From contig NZ_JAGSGD010000001.1 of the NCBI RefSeq assembly GCF_016772415.1, forward strand, positions 682,001 to 746,000: 64,000 nt of DNA. The letters run 5' to 3'. Source of the stretch: Phenylobacterium glaciei. GTDB taxonomy: Bacteria; Pseudomonadota; Alphaproteobacteria; Caulobacterales; Caulobacteraceae. Positions 55,482 through 64,000 of the stretch are shown here, piece by piece (within the stretch, counting starts at the first letter, position 1; each line of letters opens with the position of its first letter). The notes beneath the pieces were generated by a model. That model was not told the DNA's origin. It was given only the letters and a program-made list of their open reading frames with translations, and did no database searches. Position numbers and translations under genes: made by a program.

Positions 55482-56288
55482 ATGACCGAGCTCTTCTTCG
55501 ACCTGCAATCGACCCACAACCCGCACCGCTGGTTCATGCCCCTGACGCCGGCCGTCTGCGTGGGGCCGCCGGATAATCTCTTCATGTACGGCGGCATCGG
55601 CCTGGCCAGCGCCATCGCGGCCATGGAGCGAACCTGCGAACGGCCGGTGATCTGGGCTACGGCCCAGTACCTCTCCTACGCGCGGCCAGGCTCGGTGGTG
55701 GACCTCGACGTCTGGGTGCCGGTGCAGGGCAAGTACAACAGTCAGGCCCGGGTGATCGGCCACGTCGGCGACCAGGAGATCTTCACGGTCAATGCGGCCC
55801 TCGGCGCGCGGCCCAGCACGGTCTCACACCAGTGGGTGACCATGCCCGACATGCCGCGCCCGGAAGAGTGCGAGCGCTCAGTGCTGTGGGGCGACCAGGG
55901 CGACAACCTCAACGGTCGCCTCGACGTACGCATGGCCAAGGGGCGCTACGGCGAGGGCCCGCGCACCGGCCAGCTCAGCGCCGACGGCCGCCTGGTGATG
56001 TGGATCAAGTCGGTGGAGGACTTCGCCGTCGACGCCAGCCTGCTGGCGGTCATGGCCGACTATGTGCCGTCCGGCGTGGGCGCCGCGCTCGGCCGCCAAG
56101 GCGGCGGCAACAGCCTGGACAACACCCTGCGCATCCGCCGCATCGTGCCCACCCGGTGGGTGCTGTGCGACATCCAGATCACCGGCATCCACGGCGGCTT
56201 CGCCCACGGCGTCATGAACCTGTTCGCGCAGGACGGGGAGCTGATGGCCACGGCCAGCCAGTCGGTGATCGTGCGAATGATGGACTGA
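55482..56288 (+). CDS. TesB-like acyl-CoA thioesterase
   Basis: 268 residues, two hotdog domains in tandem. Domain 1 NLFMYGGIGLASAIAAMERTCERP with TAQYLSYARPGSVVDLDVWV, domain 2 QITGIHGGFAHGVMNLFAQDGELMATASQSVIVRM: the close matches acyl-CoA thioesterase II ends. Hydrolyses medium to long acyl-CoA; cytosolic. Starts 42 bases after the histidine kinase and may be cotranscribed. Confidence 0.82.
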   Translation: MTELFFDLQSTHNPHRWFMPLTPAVCVGPPDNLFMYGGIGLASAIAAMERTCERPVIWATAQYLSYARPGSVVDLDVWVPVQGKYNSQARVIGHVGDQEIFTVNAALGARPSTVSHQWVTMPDMPRPEECERSVLWGDQGDNLNGRLDVRMAKGRYGEGPRTGQLSADGRLVMWIKSVEDFAVDASLLAVMADYVPSGVGAALGRQGGGNSLDNTLRIRRIVPTRWVLCDIQITGIHGGFAHGVMNLFAQDGELMATASQSVIVRMMD

Positions 56289-56295
56289 TAAAACG

Positions 56296-56427
56296 CCGCT
56301 CATCCCGGCGAAGGCCGGGACCCAGATTCATCCCCGGCGACCGGATATGATCCTGAGACGGCTCTTCGGTCAGCCTTGAGCGCGGAGTGGGTTTCACCTG
56401 GATCCCGGCCTTCGCCGGGACGAGCGG
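56296..56427. repeat. 30-bp inverted repeat element
   Basis: Arms 56296-56325 and 56398-56427 pair except for two positions. The left arm is identical to the left arm of the 46-kb element. Located between convergent genes. Confidence 0.8.
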
Positions 56428-56436
56428 TGGGCTGGA

Positions 56437-57855
56437 CTAGCGCTTTGCCCGAGCGGGGCTGCCCGCGCGGATCACGTGCAGGGCGTTGAGCGCATATTCC
56501 ACGTCCTCCACGGTGTTGCGGAAGCTGGGGGTCAGGCGGACGTGGCGCTGGGCGTAAGGGGCGGCTGAGCCGATGATCTTGTAGGTCCTCAGACGGCGCA
56601 CCACCCCGTCGGCCGACAGCCCGTCGATGTCGAAGGCGACGATCCCCGCCGACAGCCGCGGATCGCGCGGCGTGCGCAGGCGGATGTGGGGCATCTGGAC
56701 CATGCCCTCCTTCAGGCGGCCGGCCAGCTCGACGGTGCGGCTGCGGATATTGGTCTTGCCCACCTGCTGGTGGAAGCCGAAGGCCTCGATCAGGGCCCAG
56801 ACATGCTCGAAGGCCTTGAAGCCGCCCGGCGTCATCCGCGCCGCGGTGGTGGCGCCGGGATCATAGCCGCCGATCCAGGCCGAATAGGCGCCCTCGGCCA
56901 GGAAACTCGGCACCGTCGGCTCCACGCGTGACCAACCGAGCGGCGTGCCGAAGATCACCCCGGTGCCGCGCGGCCCGAACAGCCATTTGTGGCAGCCGGC
57001 CACCAGGAAGTCGCAGCCGAGCTGCGGAAGGGTGGTGTCCTCCACCCCGAAGCCATGCACCCCGTCGACGCAGAACAGCACCTTCTCCTGCGGCGCGCGG
57101 CTGGCGTTGATGGGGATCAGCGCGTCGGCGATGGCGCGGATCGGCATCTTCAGGCCGGTGGAGGAATGCACCCAGGTCAGGGCCAGGACGCGGGTCTGGG
57201 GGCCGATATTACCGATGATCCGCCCGACGATCTGCTCGACCGTGACGGTCTCCACCTGGTCGAAGAGGCTGATCTTGCGAACTGTGCCGCCGCCGCGCAG
57301 GGCCGCCAGCCTCAGGCTTTCGTGGGTGACGTAGTAGTCGTGGATGGTGGTCAGGACTTCCTGGCCGTAGCGCAGGCCGATGCCGTTGTAGAGCAGACCG
57401 ATTCCCGACGTGGTGCTTTCGCAAAGGGCGACGTTCTCGGCCGGCACGCCGAAATAGGCCCCGGCGGCGGCCCGGGCGGCGTTCTGCAGCGGCTTGTTGT
57501 TCTTCTCCAGATAGCGGACCGGATTGGCGTCCAGGCCCCGGCGGTGGCGGTCGATGGCGTCGCGCACCGGCTTGGGGTTCGACGCAAACAACATGGCGGA
57601 GAGATCGACCTCTCCCCAGTCCAGCGCCCACTGATTGCGCACCCAGGTCCAGTCGACGGTCCCCGGCGCGGGTGGCGGAGCGGCCTGCGGGGCGGCCGGA
57701 ACGTGGGGTTCGCCGTCGGCGAAGTCGGGATCGGTGACCGGGTCGCTTTCCTGCGCCAAGGCGGAGGACGCAAGCGCGGCGGCGCTCAGGGCCAAGCCCG
57801 AGCGCGCCAGCAGGTCACGCCGGCTGGGCGCGTCGCCGCGTTGTTTCGAAGCCAT
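56437..57855 (-). CDS. Tat-exported class V aminotransferase-fold protein
   Basis: 472 residues. The twin-arginine signal SRRDLLARSGLALSAAALASSALA (positions 12-35) sends it folded to the periplasm. The rest is a class V PLP fold: SSTGLKMPIRAIADALIPIN, VDGVHGFGVED and the PLP lysine in VAGCHKWLFGPRGTG. Similar to isopenicillin-N-epimerase-like proteins and cysteine desulphurase relatives. Periplasmic PLP enzymes are uncommon, so the substrate is unclear. Confidence 0.85.
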   Translation of the reverse strand: MASKQRGDAPSRRDLLARSGLALSAAALASSALAQESDPVTDPDFADGEPHVPAAPQAAPPPAPGTVDWTWVRNQWALDWGEVDLSAMLFASNPKPVRDAIDRHRRGLDANPVRYLEKNNKPLQNAARAAAGAYFGVPAENVALCESTTSGIGLLYNGIGLRYGQEVLTTIHDYYVTHESLRLAALRGGGTVRKISLFDQVETVTVEQIVGRIIGNIGPQTRVLALTWVHSSTGLKMPIRAIADALIPINASRAPQEKVLFCVDGVHGFGVEDTTLPQLGCDFLVAGCHKWLFGPRGTGVIFGTPLGWSRVEPTVPSFLAEGAYSAWIGGYDPGATTAARMTPGGFKAFEHVWALIEAFGFHQQVGKTNIRSRTVELAGRLKEGMVQMPHIRLRTPRDPRLSAGIVAFDIDGLSADGVVRRLRTYKIIGSAAPYAQRHVRLTPSFRNTVEDVEYALNALHVIRAGSPARAKR

Positions 57856-57919
57856 GGGTCCCCCTCATGACCGCCATGGCGGGCGGTCTGGGAAGAGTAG
57901 TCCCGATAGCGAGGCGACT

Positions 57920-57948
57920 ATTCATCCTGTTTCTTGCGCAGGATGAAT
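57920..57948 (-). terminator. hairpin after yebC
   Basis: A 10-bp stem (57920-57929 with 57939-57948) lies 25 bases after the yebC stop on the minus strand, before the aminotransferase-fold gene. No T-run. Confidence 0.45.
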
Positions 57949-57973
57949 CAGCCATCGGCGCCGCCCAGCAGGG

Positions 57974-58717
57974 CTAGCCGAACTTCTCCAGGTCCTCGTC
58001 GGAGATCTCGTAGTCGCCATAGACGTTCTGCACGTCGTCGTCGTCGTCGAGGGCGTCCAGCAGCTTCATCAGCGTGCCCACCGGGTCGCCGGCGATCGGG
58101 GTGCCGCCCTTGGCGCGCCAGATGATCTTGGTGGACTTGGCCTCGCCCAGGCTGGCCTCAAGAGCCGCAGCCACCTCGGCGAAGGATTCGTAGGCGGTGA
58201 AGATGGTGTGACCTTCCTCGTCGGACTCCACGTCCTCAGCGCCGGCCTCGATGGCGGCCTCCATCACCTTGTCCTCGCTGCCGACCTTGGCCGGATAGAC
58301 GATCTGGCCAAGGCGATCGAACATGAAGGCCACCGAGCCGGTGGCGCCCATGTTGCCGCCGTTCTTGGAGAAGGTGGACCGGATATTGGCCGCCGCGCGG
58401 TTGCGGTTGTCGGTCAGCCCCTCGACGATCAAGGCCACGCCGCCGGGACCGAAGCCTTCGTAGCGCACCTCGTCATAGGACTCGGCGTCGCCGCCGGCCC
58501 CCTTCTTGATGGCCCGGTCGATGTTGTCCTTGGGCATGGACTCGGCCTTGGCGTTGGCCACGGCCAGGCGCAGGCGGGCGTTCATCGTGGGGTCAGGCAG
58601 GCCCGACTTGGCGGCCACGGTGATCTCGCGGCTCAGCTTGGAGAACAGCTTGGAACGCACCGCGTCGGCGCGTCCCTTGCGGTGCATGATGTTCTTGAAC
58701 TTGGAATGTCCGGCCAT
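57974..58717 (-). CDS. yebC: YebC/PmpR family regulator
   Basis: 247 residues, complete. [25 protein letters not shown] and [25 protein letters not shown] are the family hallmarks. YebC-type proteins bind DNA or assist the ribosome at polyproline stretches, depending on the member. Ends in an acidic tail [18 protein letters not shown]. Often next to ruvC in other bacteria; here they lie about 10 kb apart. Confidence 0.95.
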   Translation of the reverse strand: MAGHSKFKNIMHRKGRADAVRSKLFSKLSREITVAAKSGLPDPTMNARLRLAVANAKAESMPKDNIDRAIKKGAGGDAESYDEVRYEGFGPGGVALIVEGLTDNRNRAAANIRSTFSKNGGNMGATGSVAFMFDRLGQIVYPAKVGSEDKVMEAAIEAGAEDVESDEEGHTIFTAYESFAEVAAALEASLGEAKSTKIIWRAKGGTPIAGDPVGTLMKLLDALDDDDDVQNVYGDYEISDEDLEKFG

Positions 58718-58826
58718 GAGTGGTCTGTTGTTCTCGTTCAGGCGGTGGGTTGAGGGCTTCTAGCGCCCGGGGGCGAGGAAGGCCAGCGGGGGAGGAACCT
58801 CCCCAATTTCGAAGGGTTTGAGTGGC

Positions 58827-59048
58827 ATGAAAGAACAGTACGAACCGATGAGCGACTATGCCGAGGCGTGGGACGGGTCCCTCATCTACGGCAAGGAGTC
58901 GCGTCGGACGGGGTTGGGCCCGGTGGCGGCATCCAGCGCCATGTTCGGAACATTCCTGCTGGGCGCCCTGGTGGGCGTCGGGGTGATGGTGCTGCTGCGC
59001 CAGCTGGACGACGCCAACGACGGCGGGGTCATCCTGCGGCGGGTCTAG
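58827..59048 (+). CDS. small membrane protein
   Basis: 73 residues from the ATG at 58827 (GAAGGG upstream; a TTG at 58818 is possible). Polar N-terminus, then one membrane helix (VAASSAMFGTFLLGALVGVGVMVLL) and a short tail with a basic end. Not recognised; resembles the general shape of YtxH-like stress proteins. Overlaps the convergent gene by about 20 bases. Confidence 0.6.
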   Translation: MKEQYEPMSDYAEAWDGSLIYGKESRRTGLGPVAASSAMFGTFLLGALVGVGVMVLLRQLDDANDGGVILRRV

Positions 59049-59445
59049 ACCGCACGCTTAGAGCGCCCAGACACAACAGACATCCGACGGCCGAGGCGGC
59101 GCCCATGCCGTATCGCTCGGCGTCGCTCTGCGCGGCCAGGTTGGCGAGCGTGTTGAGCGCCAGCTGGATGGCGAGCACGAGGTTGACCCACCAGAACGGC
59201 CGCTGGGGCAGACGCGCGCCAAGGTCGCCGGCGCGCACCAGCATGGCCGCCGCGGCCAGCACCAGATAGACCACCGCGCCCGCGCTGGCGGCCCGCAGGT
59301 TGTCGGGCAAGACCGGCGGGCTCGCTCCGCCCCAGGCCACCTTGCCGTAGGGCGCGCCCAGGGCCAGGGCGACCTGGAAGGCGGCGAAGGCTAGGAAGAA
59401 CAGCGCCGCGCCACGGGCCGCCGCGCGTCCCAGGGCCGGGCTCAT
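59029..59445 (-). CDS. hypothetical membrane protein
   Basis: 138 residues from the ATG at 59445, overlapping the phosphatase stop (ATGA). Four membrane helices (AALFFLAFAAFQVALALGA, AASAGAVVYLVLAAAAMLV, FWWVNLVLAIQLALNTL, GAASAVGCLLCLGALSV). Not recognised. Last gene of a tightly coupled minus-strand operon. Confidence 0.65.
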   Translation of the reverse strand: MSPALGRAAARGAALFFLAFAAFQVALALGAPYGKVAWGGASPPVLPDNLRAASAGAVVYLVLAAAAMLVRAGDLGARLPQRPFWWVNLVLAIQLALNTLANLAAQSDAERYGMGAASAVGCLLCLGALSVRSRPAAG

Positions 59446-60023
59446 ACCGGCTCGCAATCGATCTGGCTGATGGTCCCGCCGTTCAAACAATACATCGCGT
59501 CCTGCGGAACCGGCAGGGTCAGCAGAACCGCGCGCGGCAGCTTGCCATAGATGCCGCGCAGGAACCGGCCCGCCAGGCCATGGGAGACGAGGATGACATT
59601 CTCGTCCAAGCCGACGCTGGCCAGCCAGTCACTCAGCCGGGCCCAGATGACGTCGAAGCTCTCGCCGTCTGGCGATTGGAAATAGCGCTCGGGATAGGGG
59701 ATGTCGTCGGGCCGCTTGGCTTCCAGTTCGTCCAGCGTCAGCCCGTCCCAGGACCCCATGCTGGCCTCGGCCACGCGCGGGTCGAGGCGGGGGGTGAGCG
59801 CCCCGCCCATCGCCTCGCAGATGATCCCGGCGGTCTGCTGGGCGCGACCGAGCGGGCTCGCCACCATCCGCCAGCCGGAGGTGTCGGGGACGAGCCGGTT
59901 CAGCAATTCTCCCATCCGCCGCGCCTGGGTCTGGCCCAGCGCGGTCAGGGGCGAGTCCGACGCGCCCTGATAGCGGCGCGCCAGGTTCGACTCCGTCTGG
60001 CCGTGACGGACGAGGTAGATCAC
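59442..60023 (-). CDS. histidine phosphatase family protein
   Basis: 193 residues from a GTG at 60023. The phosphohistidine motif RHG is at 6-8 ([20 protein letters not shown]), the second catalytic His lies in [15 protein letters not shown]. Members include phosphoglycerate mutases and phosphatases such as CobC. Function here is generic. Overlaps the SDR stop. Confidence 0.88.
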   Translation of the reverse strand: MIYLVRHGQTESNLARRYQGASDSPLTALGQTQARRMGELLNRLVPDTSGWRMVASPLGRAQQTAGIICEAMGGALTPRLDPRVAEASMGSWDGLTLDELEAKRPDDIPYPERYFQSPDGESFDVIWARLSDWLASVGLDENVILVSHGLAGRFLRGIYGKLPRAVLLTLPVPQDAMYCLNGGTISQIDCEPV

Positions 60024-60805
60024 CGCTTGCGGCGCACGATCGGGTGGGAGGAGGACAGCCCGCCGTCGACGACGATGGCCTGGCCGTTGACGTAGGAGGC
60101 CTCGTCGCTGGCCAGGAACAGGGCGGCGTTGGCGATCTCGATGGGTACGCCGCCACGGGTCATCGGGTTGAGCTGGCCGATCTTGTCCTCGTTGCCGCGC
60201 GCCCGGGCGCCGTCGAAGATCGGCTGGGTCATGCCGGTCTCGATCAGGCCGGGGCAGATGGCGTTGACCCGCACGCCGGTGCCGTAGAACTCGTTGGCCG
60301 AGGTCTGGGCCAGGTTGATGACGCCGGCCTTCGACGCCGAATAGGGCGAGCCGCCCGCGCCTGAGCGGATACCGGCCACCGAGGCGGTGCAGATGATCGA
60401 GCCCTTGCCCTTGGGGATCATCACCCGGCTGGCGTGCTTCACCAGCAGGAAGGCGCCGATCAGGTTGACCCGCAGGATCTCGGCCCAGAAGGCCTGGTCT
60501 TGGTCGTCAAAGGCGGTCCAGCCGCCGGAGATGCCGGCGTTGGCCCAGGCCACGTCCAGGCCGCCGTATTCGGCGACCGCCTTGGCCACCAGGCTCGCCA
60601 CGAAGGCTTCGTCGCCGGCGTCGCCCGCCAGGGAGACGGCCTTGCCGCCGGCGTCCGTGACCAGCTTGGCCGTCTCATGGACGGTGTCCATCTTGTCGGC
60701 GATCACCAGGCTGGCGCCCTCCTGGGCGAACAGGATCGAGGCCGCGCGGCCGATGCCGGAACCCGCGCCGGTGATGATGGCGCTCTTGCCGGAAAGACGT
60801 CCCAT
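60020..60805 (-). CDS. SDR family oxidoreductase
   Basis: 261 residues. NAD(P)-binding [10 protein letters not shown] (12-21), NAGISGG, and the catalytic YSASKAG. Classical short-chain dehydrogenase; lower part of an operon with an alpha/beta hydrolase upstream and a phosphatase downstream. Substrate not assignable, but lipid or aromatic catabolism would suit its neighbours. Confidence 0.93.
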   Translation of the reverse strand: MGRLSGKSAIITGAGSGIGRAASILFAQEGASLVIADKMDTVHETAKLVTDAGGKAVSLAGDAGDEAFVASLVAKAVAEYGGLDVAWANAGISGGWTAFDDQDQAFWAEILRVNLIGAFLLVKHASRVMIPKGKGSIICTASVAGIRSGAGGSPYSASKAGVINLAQTSANEFYGTGVRVNAICPGLIETGMTQPIFDGARARGNEDKIGQLNPMTRGGVPIEIANAALFLASDEASYVNGQAIVVDGGLSSSHPIVRRKR

Positions 60806-60844
60806 GATGGTTTCCTTGGATTGCTTGGAAAGGAGGCGGCGCGC

Positions 60845-61678
60845 TCAGCGCGTCTTGGCGACGGCGGCCAGGATGGCGTCGGCGACGATGTCGTAGAGGG
60901 CGGGCGGCACGTCGTGGCCCATGCCGGGGATCACCCGCAACTCGGCGCGCGGAATGGCGGCGGCCGTGGCCTCGCCACCCCGCACCGGCACCAGGGGATC
61001 GTCGGCGCCGTGCAGCACGACGGTGGGGACGTTCAGCGTCTTCAGGGCTTCCGTGCGGTCGCCATAGGCGCGGATGGCGGCCATCTGGCGGGCCGAGCCG
61101 GTGGGATTGTAGGCGCGGCCATGCTCGGCGATCACCCGCTCGCGCAGGGCGCCTTGGGGCCAGGGATAGCCCGGGCTGCCGATGGTCTTCGCATTGGCGA
61201 CGCCGTGGGCGATGAAGCCCTCACGGTCGGTCTCAGGATTGGGAGGCTCCACGGTCAGCACCGCGCCGGCCTCCGGCGTCGGGTCCAGGGTCCCCGGCGC
61301 GCCGCTCGCCGACATGATGGAGGTCAGCGAGAGCACCCGATCCGGCTGCTCGATGGCGATGACCTGGCTGATCATTCCCCCCATGGAGACCCCGGCGATG
61401 TGGGCCTTGTCCACGCCCACGGCGTCCAACACGGCCATGGCGTCGTCGCTCATGTCCGACAGGGTGTAGGCTTGGCCCGGCTGGAACCAGGTGGAAAGGC
61501 CCACGTCGCGGTTGTCCATGCGGATCGTCCGGAAACCCTTGGCGGTCAGCTTTGCGCAGAACGCCTCGGGCCAGCGGGTCATCTGGGAACCCAGGCCGTT
61601 GACCAGCAGGATGGTCTCCGGGCCAGAGCCGAACACCTCGTACTCGATCGCCACGTCGCCGTTCTTCGCCTTGGGCAT
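60845..61678 (-). CDS. alpha/beta hydrolase
   Basis: 277 residues. VNGLGSQMTRWPEAF, MDNRDVGLST, nucleophile Ser98 in AGVSMGGM, and catalytic His in GMGHDVPPAL. It resembles AB-hydrolases of the 3-oxoadipate enol-lactonase or esterase type. GGGAGGAC lies upstream. Probably the first gene of the operon with the SDR, 39 bases apart. Confidence 0.9.
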   Translation of the reverse strand: MPKAKNGDVAIEYEVFGSGPETILLVNGLGSQMTRWPEAFCAKLTAKGFRTIRMDNRDVGLSTWFQPGQAYTLSDMSDDAMAVLDAVGVDKAHIAGVSMGGMISQVIAIEQPDRVLSLTSIMSASGAPGTLDPTPEAGAVLTVEPPNPETDREGFIAHGVANAKTIGSPGYPWPQGALRERVIAEHGRAYNPTGSARQMAAIRAYGDRTEALKTLNVPTVVLHGADDPLVPVRGGEATAAAIPRAELRVIPGMGHDVPPALYDIVADAILAAVAKTR

Positions 61679-61724
61679 GGTGTCCTCCCTGTTGATCTGA
61701 CACGGGGTGTCACCCCCCGCTTCA

Positions 61725-61857
61725 TCATCCTAGGCCTTGTGCCTAGGACCCCTCGCGCCGCCACTCAAGTCTCGCGAGATGAAGCCGCGGCGTCACCGCT
61801 GCGATGACGGGTTCAGCGAAGCGGTGCGAGGGGTCCTCGCCACGGGGCGAGGATGAC
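61725..61857. repeat. imperfect palindromic element
   Basis: Arms 61725-61756 and about 61826-61857 pair imperfectly; both contain nested small hairpins. It lies between two minus-strand genes and belongs to the same general type as the other intergenic palindromes. Confidence 0.55.
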
Positions 61858-61873
61858 GAGATTGGGGTATCGG

Positions 61874-62839
61874 TTACGGCACCATCACCACGCGGCCGAC
61901 GGCGGCGCGGCTTTCGATATAGGCGTGGGCGGCGGCGGCTTCCGACAGGGGGAAGACCCGGTCGATGACCACCTCCAACTCGCCCTTGGCGGCGTCGTTG
62001 ATCAGCCGCTGGACGTTGTCGTGCACCCGGTCGGTGCCGATTTCAGCGCCAAGGAACACGCCTGAGACGGAGCGGTTGCCGCCCATCAGCGAGCCGACAT
62101 CGACGACCATGGGCTCGCGCCCAGCGTTGCCGACCAGGGAGACCCGGCCGCGATAGGCCAGGGAGTTGATCGAGCCCTGCAGGGTGGAGCCGCCGACCGA
62201 GTCGACGACGACGTCGGCGCCCTTGTTGTCGGTCAGACGGCGGACTTCCTTGGCCACATCGCTGCGGGTGTAGTTGATGCCGTGGTCGAGACCCAGGCGC
62301 TTCAGCTTTTCCAGGCGCTCGTCGGAGGAGGCGGTGGCCAGGATCAGGCCCGCGCCGGCCCGCTTGGCCAGCTGGATGGCGGCCACGCCCACGCCCGAGG
62401 CGCCGGCCTGGATCAGGACGGTCTCGCCCTTCTTCAGGCGGCCGAATTCGAACAGGCAGTCATCGGCGGTGCCGAAGGTCACCGGAATCGCGGCGGCCAT
62501 CTTCACGTCGTAGCCGTCCGGGATGACCCAGCAGTTGCGGGCGGCCACGGCGCGCAGGGCGGCGTGGCTGCCGTAGTTCATCAGCGTCGCGACCTTCTGG
62601 CCGACCTTCAGGTGTTCGACCTCAGGGCCGACCTCGATGATGGTTCCGGCGGCCTGATAGCCCACCACGTGGGGCTTGGTGACCAGTTGTCCGCCGAAGC
62701 GGCTGAGGACGTCGCCGCCCTCGATGGCGATGGCCTCGACGGCGATGATCACGCCCTTGGGGTGGCACTGCGGATCCGGCACGTCCTCATATTTCAGAAC
62801 TTCGGGCCCGCCATTCTCGTAATAGACAGCAGCCTTCAT
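61874..62839 (-). CDS. zinc-independent quinone oxidoreductase-like protein
   Basis: 321 residues. MDR family: MKAAVYYENGGPEVLKYEDV start, VVGYQAAGTIIEVG, nucleotide motif ETVLIQAGASGVGVAAIQLAKR and VDSVGG. No zinc-cysteine cluster. Reduces quinones or enones with NADPH. Faces the VOC gene, with a palindrome between them that may control both. Related to the truncated oxidoreductase at the left edge. Confidence 0.92.
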   Translation of the reverse strand: MKAAVYYENGGPEVLKYEDVPDPQCHPKGVIIAVEAIAIEGGDVLSRFGGQLVTKPHVVGYQAAGTIIEVGPEVEHLKVGQKVATLMNYGSHAALRAVAARNCWVIPDGYDVKMAAAIPVTFGTADDCLFEFGRLKKGETVLIQAGASGVGVAAIQLAKRAGAGLILATASSDERLEKLKRLGLDHGINYTRSDVAKEVRRLTDNKGADVVVDSVGGSTLQGSINSLAYRGRVSLVGNAGREPMVVDVGSLMGGNRSVSGVFLGAEIGTDRVHDNVQRLINDAAKGELEVVIDRVFPLSEAAAAHAYIESRAAVGRVVMVP

Positions 62840-62860
62840 GGGAGGTCTCCTAATGACTTA

Positions 62861-62872
62861 AAACAATTGTTT
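62861..62872. promoter_or_regulatory. AAACAATTGTTT palindrome between divergent genes
   Basis: A perfect 12-bp AT-rich palindrome in a GC-rich setting, 22 bases upstream of the oxidoreductase start. Looks like the operator of a TetR- or MarR-family repressor. Confidence 0.5.
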
Positions 62873-62936
62873 GACTTGGGTCTCACGCCCAAGCTGACTA
62901 GGCAAGTCGAGGAAATCTAAAGGCGGACGCTACGGC

Positions 62937-63620
62937 ATGGAACTGGCGAAACCTCGGGTCGACATCGGGCTGTCCACCAACGACCTCGAACCCATGCTGG
63001 CCTTCTGGCAGGGACAGGCGGGCATCCCCTTCGACCATCTGCTGAAAATCCGCCGCGGCCAGGACCAGCACCGCCACGACGCCCTGGGCTCGGTGCTGAA
63101 GGTCAATCACCACGCCGATCCGCTGCCCGACAGTCCTGCCGCCGGCTACCGCGAACTGATCGTCGCCCGGCCGGGCCTGACGGCGCCCCAGACCCTGACC
63201 GATCCCGATGGCAACCGCGTCACCCTGGTCCCGCCCGGCTACGAGGGCGTCACCCAGATCGGCATCCGCATCGCCGTCCGCGACCTCGCCGCCCATCGGA
63301 AATTCTATACCCAGGGGCTGGGCCTGATCGAGGAGACCCCGGGCGTCTTCCGAGCCGGCGAGACCCTGCTGATCCTCGAGGAAAGCCCCGACGCGCCCGC
63401 CGACGCCGGGATGTCGGGCAAGGGCTGGCGCTACATCACCTTCCAGGTCTTCAAGGTCGACGAAGAGCACGCCCGCATCCTGGAGCAGGGCGGCCGCCAG
63501 GCCATGCCGCCGACGACCCTTGGCGCCACGGCGCGCATCTCCATGGTGCGCGATCCGGACGGCAACTGGATCGAGATCTCCCAGCGCGCGTCTCTCGTGG
63601 GAACCCTCGAAGCGCATTGA
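62937..63620 (+). CDS. two-domain VOC family protein
   Basis: 227 residues. Two successive VOC modules: DIGLSTNDLEPMLAFWQGQAG to LTDPDGNRVTLVPPG, and TQIGIRIAVRDLAAHRKFYTQ to VRDPDGNWIEISQRASL. The double unit resembles ring-cleaving dioxygenases and glyoxalases, but no complete metal triad is obvious. Possibly regulated with the neighbouring oxidoreductase. Confidence 0.83.
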   Translation: MELAKPRVDIGLSTNDLEPMLAFWQGQAGIPFDHLLKIRRGQDQHRHDALGSVLKVNHHADPLPDSPAAGYRELIVARPGLTAPQTLTDPDGNRVTLVPPGYEGVTQIGIRIAVRDLAAHRKFYTQGLGLIEETPGVFRAGETLLILEESPDAPADAGMSGKGWRYITFQVFKVDEEHARILEQGGRQAMPPTTLGATARISMVRDPDGNWIEISQRASLVGTLEAH

Positions 63621-63668
63621 GATTCCTCGAACGCGTTCGCTAGACTGTGAGGCGCGGAGGGAATCAGC

Positions 63669-64000
63669 TTGGACGATACGAAGCGCGCCAATGTCGCCCT
63701 GGTGATCGAGACCATGTACCAGGTCGCCGCCAATCCGGACGCCTGGCAACAGCTGATCGACGCCCTGGCCGACGCTGGCGAGCTCCAGGACATGCCGCCT
63801 GAGGCGGCCGACGACATGGCCCGCAGCCAGGACATCGCCCGCCTCACCGCGCGGCCGGAGGAGGGCCCTGCCCCGGTTGGGCGCAACGATATCGGCTGGA
63901 TCGTGCTGTCATCCCGGCGCAAGGCGCTCGCGGCCAACAACCTGGCCCAGGAGATGATGGGCGCGGGCCTGGGGCGGCTGAAGATCGGCGCCGAGCTGGC
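63669..64000 (+). CDS. probable LuxR-type regulator (cut by window end)
   Basis: About 110 residues from a TTG at 63669 with GGAGGG upstream; runs off the right edge. LVIETMYQVAANPDAWQQLID is the usual N-terminus of a group of LuxR-type helix-turn-helix proteins in alphaproteobacteria, followed by a PAS-like segment (GWIVLSSRRKALAANNLAQEMM). The DNA-binding part would lie beyond the window, so the assignment rests on the N-terminus only. Confidence 0.55.
   Translation, partial: MDDTKRANVALVIETMYQVAANPDAWQQLIDALADAGELQDMPPEAADDMARSQDIARLTARPEEGPAPVGRNDIGWIVLSSRRKALAANNLAQEMMGAGLGRLKIGAEL

Overview
The window is high-GC, densely coded alphaproteobacterial chromosome. Several genes are typical of Caulobacterales: a DUF1013/TrcR regulator, GapR (DUF2312), a TacA-like sigma-54 response regulator, a coiled-coil GGDEF diguanylate cyclase, split pntAA/pntAB/pntB with an aa3-type CoxIV gene upstream, and a ruvCAB-ybgC-tolQRAB-pal-cpoB-tilS run. 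A Phenylobacterium/Caulobacter-type genome is the best guess. This is inferred from gene content; no rRNA was available. I saw no phage, insertion sequence, CRISPR array, tRNA or rRNA. Both ends cut genes: an oxidoreductase at the left and a probable LuxR-type regulator at the right.

Layout. 1-5.2 kb: oxidoreductase, a coiled-coil/winged-helix-like protein, trcR with a strong leader hairpin, two DUF465 genes, ubiX with a TIGR02444 gene, and a diguanylate cyclase. 5.3-10.7 kb: purEK, motA, an MFS transporter and an MltB-type lytic transglycosylase. 10.7-13.7 kb: a cytochrome P450 and rubredoxin behind an FNR/FixK-type box, rpmJ, a HAD phosphatase and a PA2169-type four-helix protein. 13.7-17 kb: an Ala-rich lipoprotein, a coupled gapR operon with a GIY-YIG-like gene, and tacA. 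17-25.7 kb: a YdjM-like membrane protein, a PQQ/haem c dehydrogenase, GST, a GFA protein, an oligoendopeptidase, PAP2 and an internally duplicated winged-helix regulator. 25.7-32 kb: acyl-CoA dehydrogenase, TetR, a GH3 beta-glucosidase, thioesterase, VOC and alpha/beta hydrolase genes. 32-38.8 kb: CoxIV, transhydrogenase, an M23 peptidase, a lipoprotein, a hydrolase and a small DUF1127-like ORF.

38.9-48.3 kb is one long minus-strand envelope and repair block: ruvCAB, a small membrane protein, ybgC, tolQRAB, pal, cpoB, tilS. 48.5-58.7 kb holds a lipoprotein, a CoaA-type kinase, two thioesterases, a VOC protein, a CytX-like transporter, a hybrid histidine kinase, a Tat-exported class V aminotransferase-fold protein and yebC. 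58.8-64 kb holds small membrane proteins, a coupled hydrolase/SDR/phosphatase operon, a quinone oxidoreductase, a two-domain VOC protein and the truncated regulator.

Functionally the window is mostly core: purine synthesis, ubiquinone cofactor supply, transhydrogenase, Holliday-junction resolution, Tol-Pal envelope constriction and cell-cycle regulation, mixed with catabolic and redox genes. The less ordinary signals are regulatory or structural: an FNR-like box before the P450, an internally duplicated regulator, a 50-bp interrupted palindrome between motA and the MFS gene, and several intergenic elements with perfect or near-perfect 23-30 bp inverted arms.
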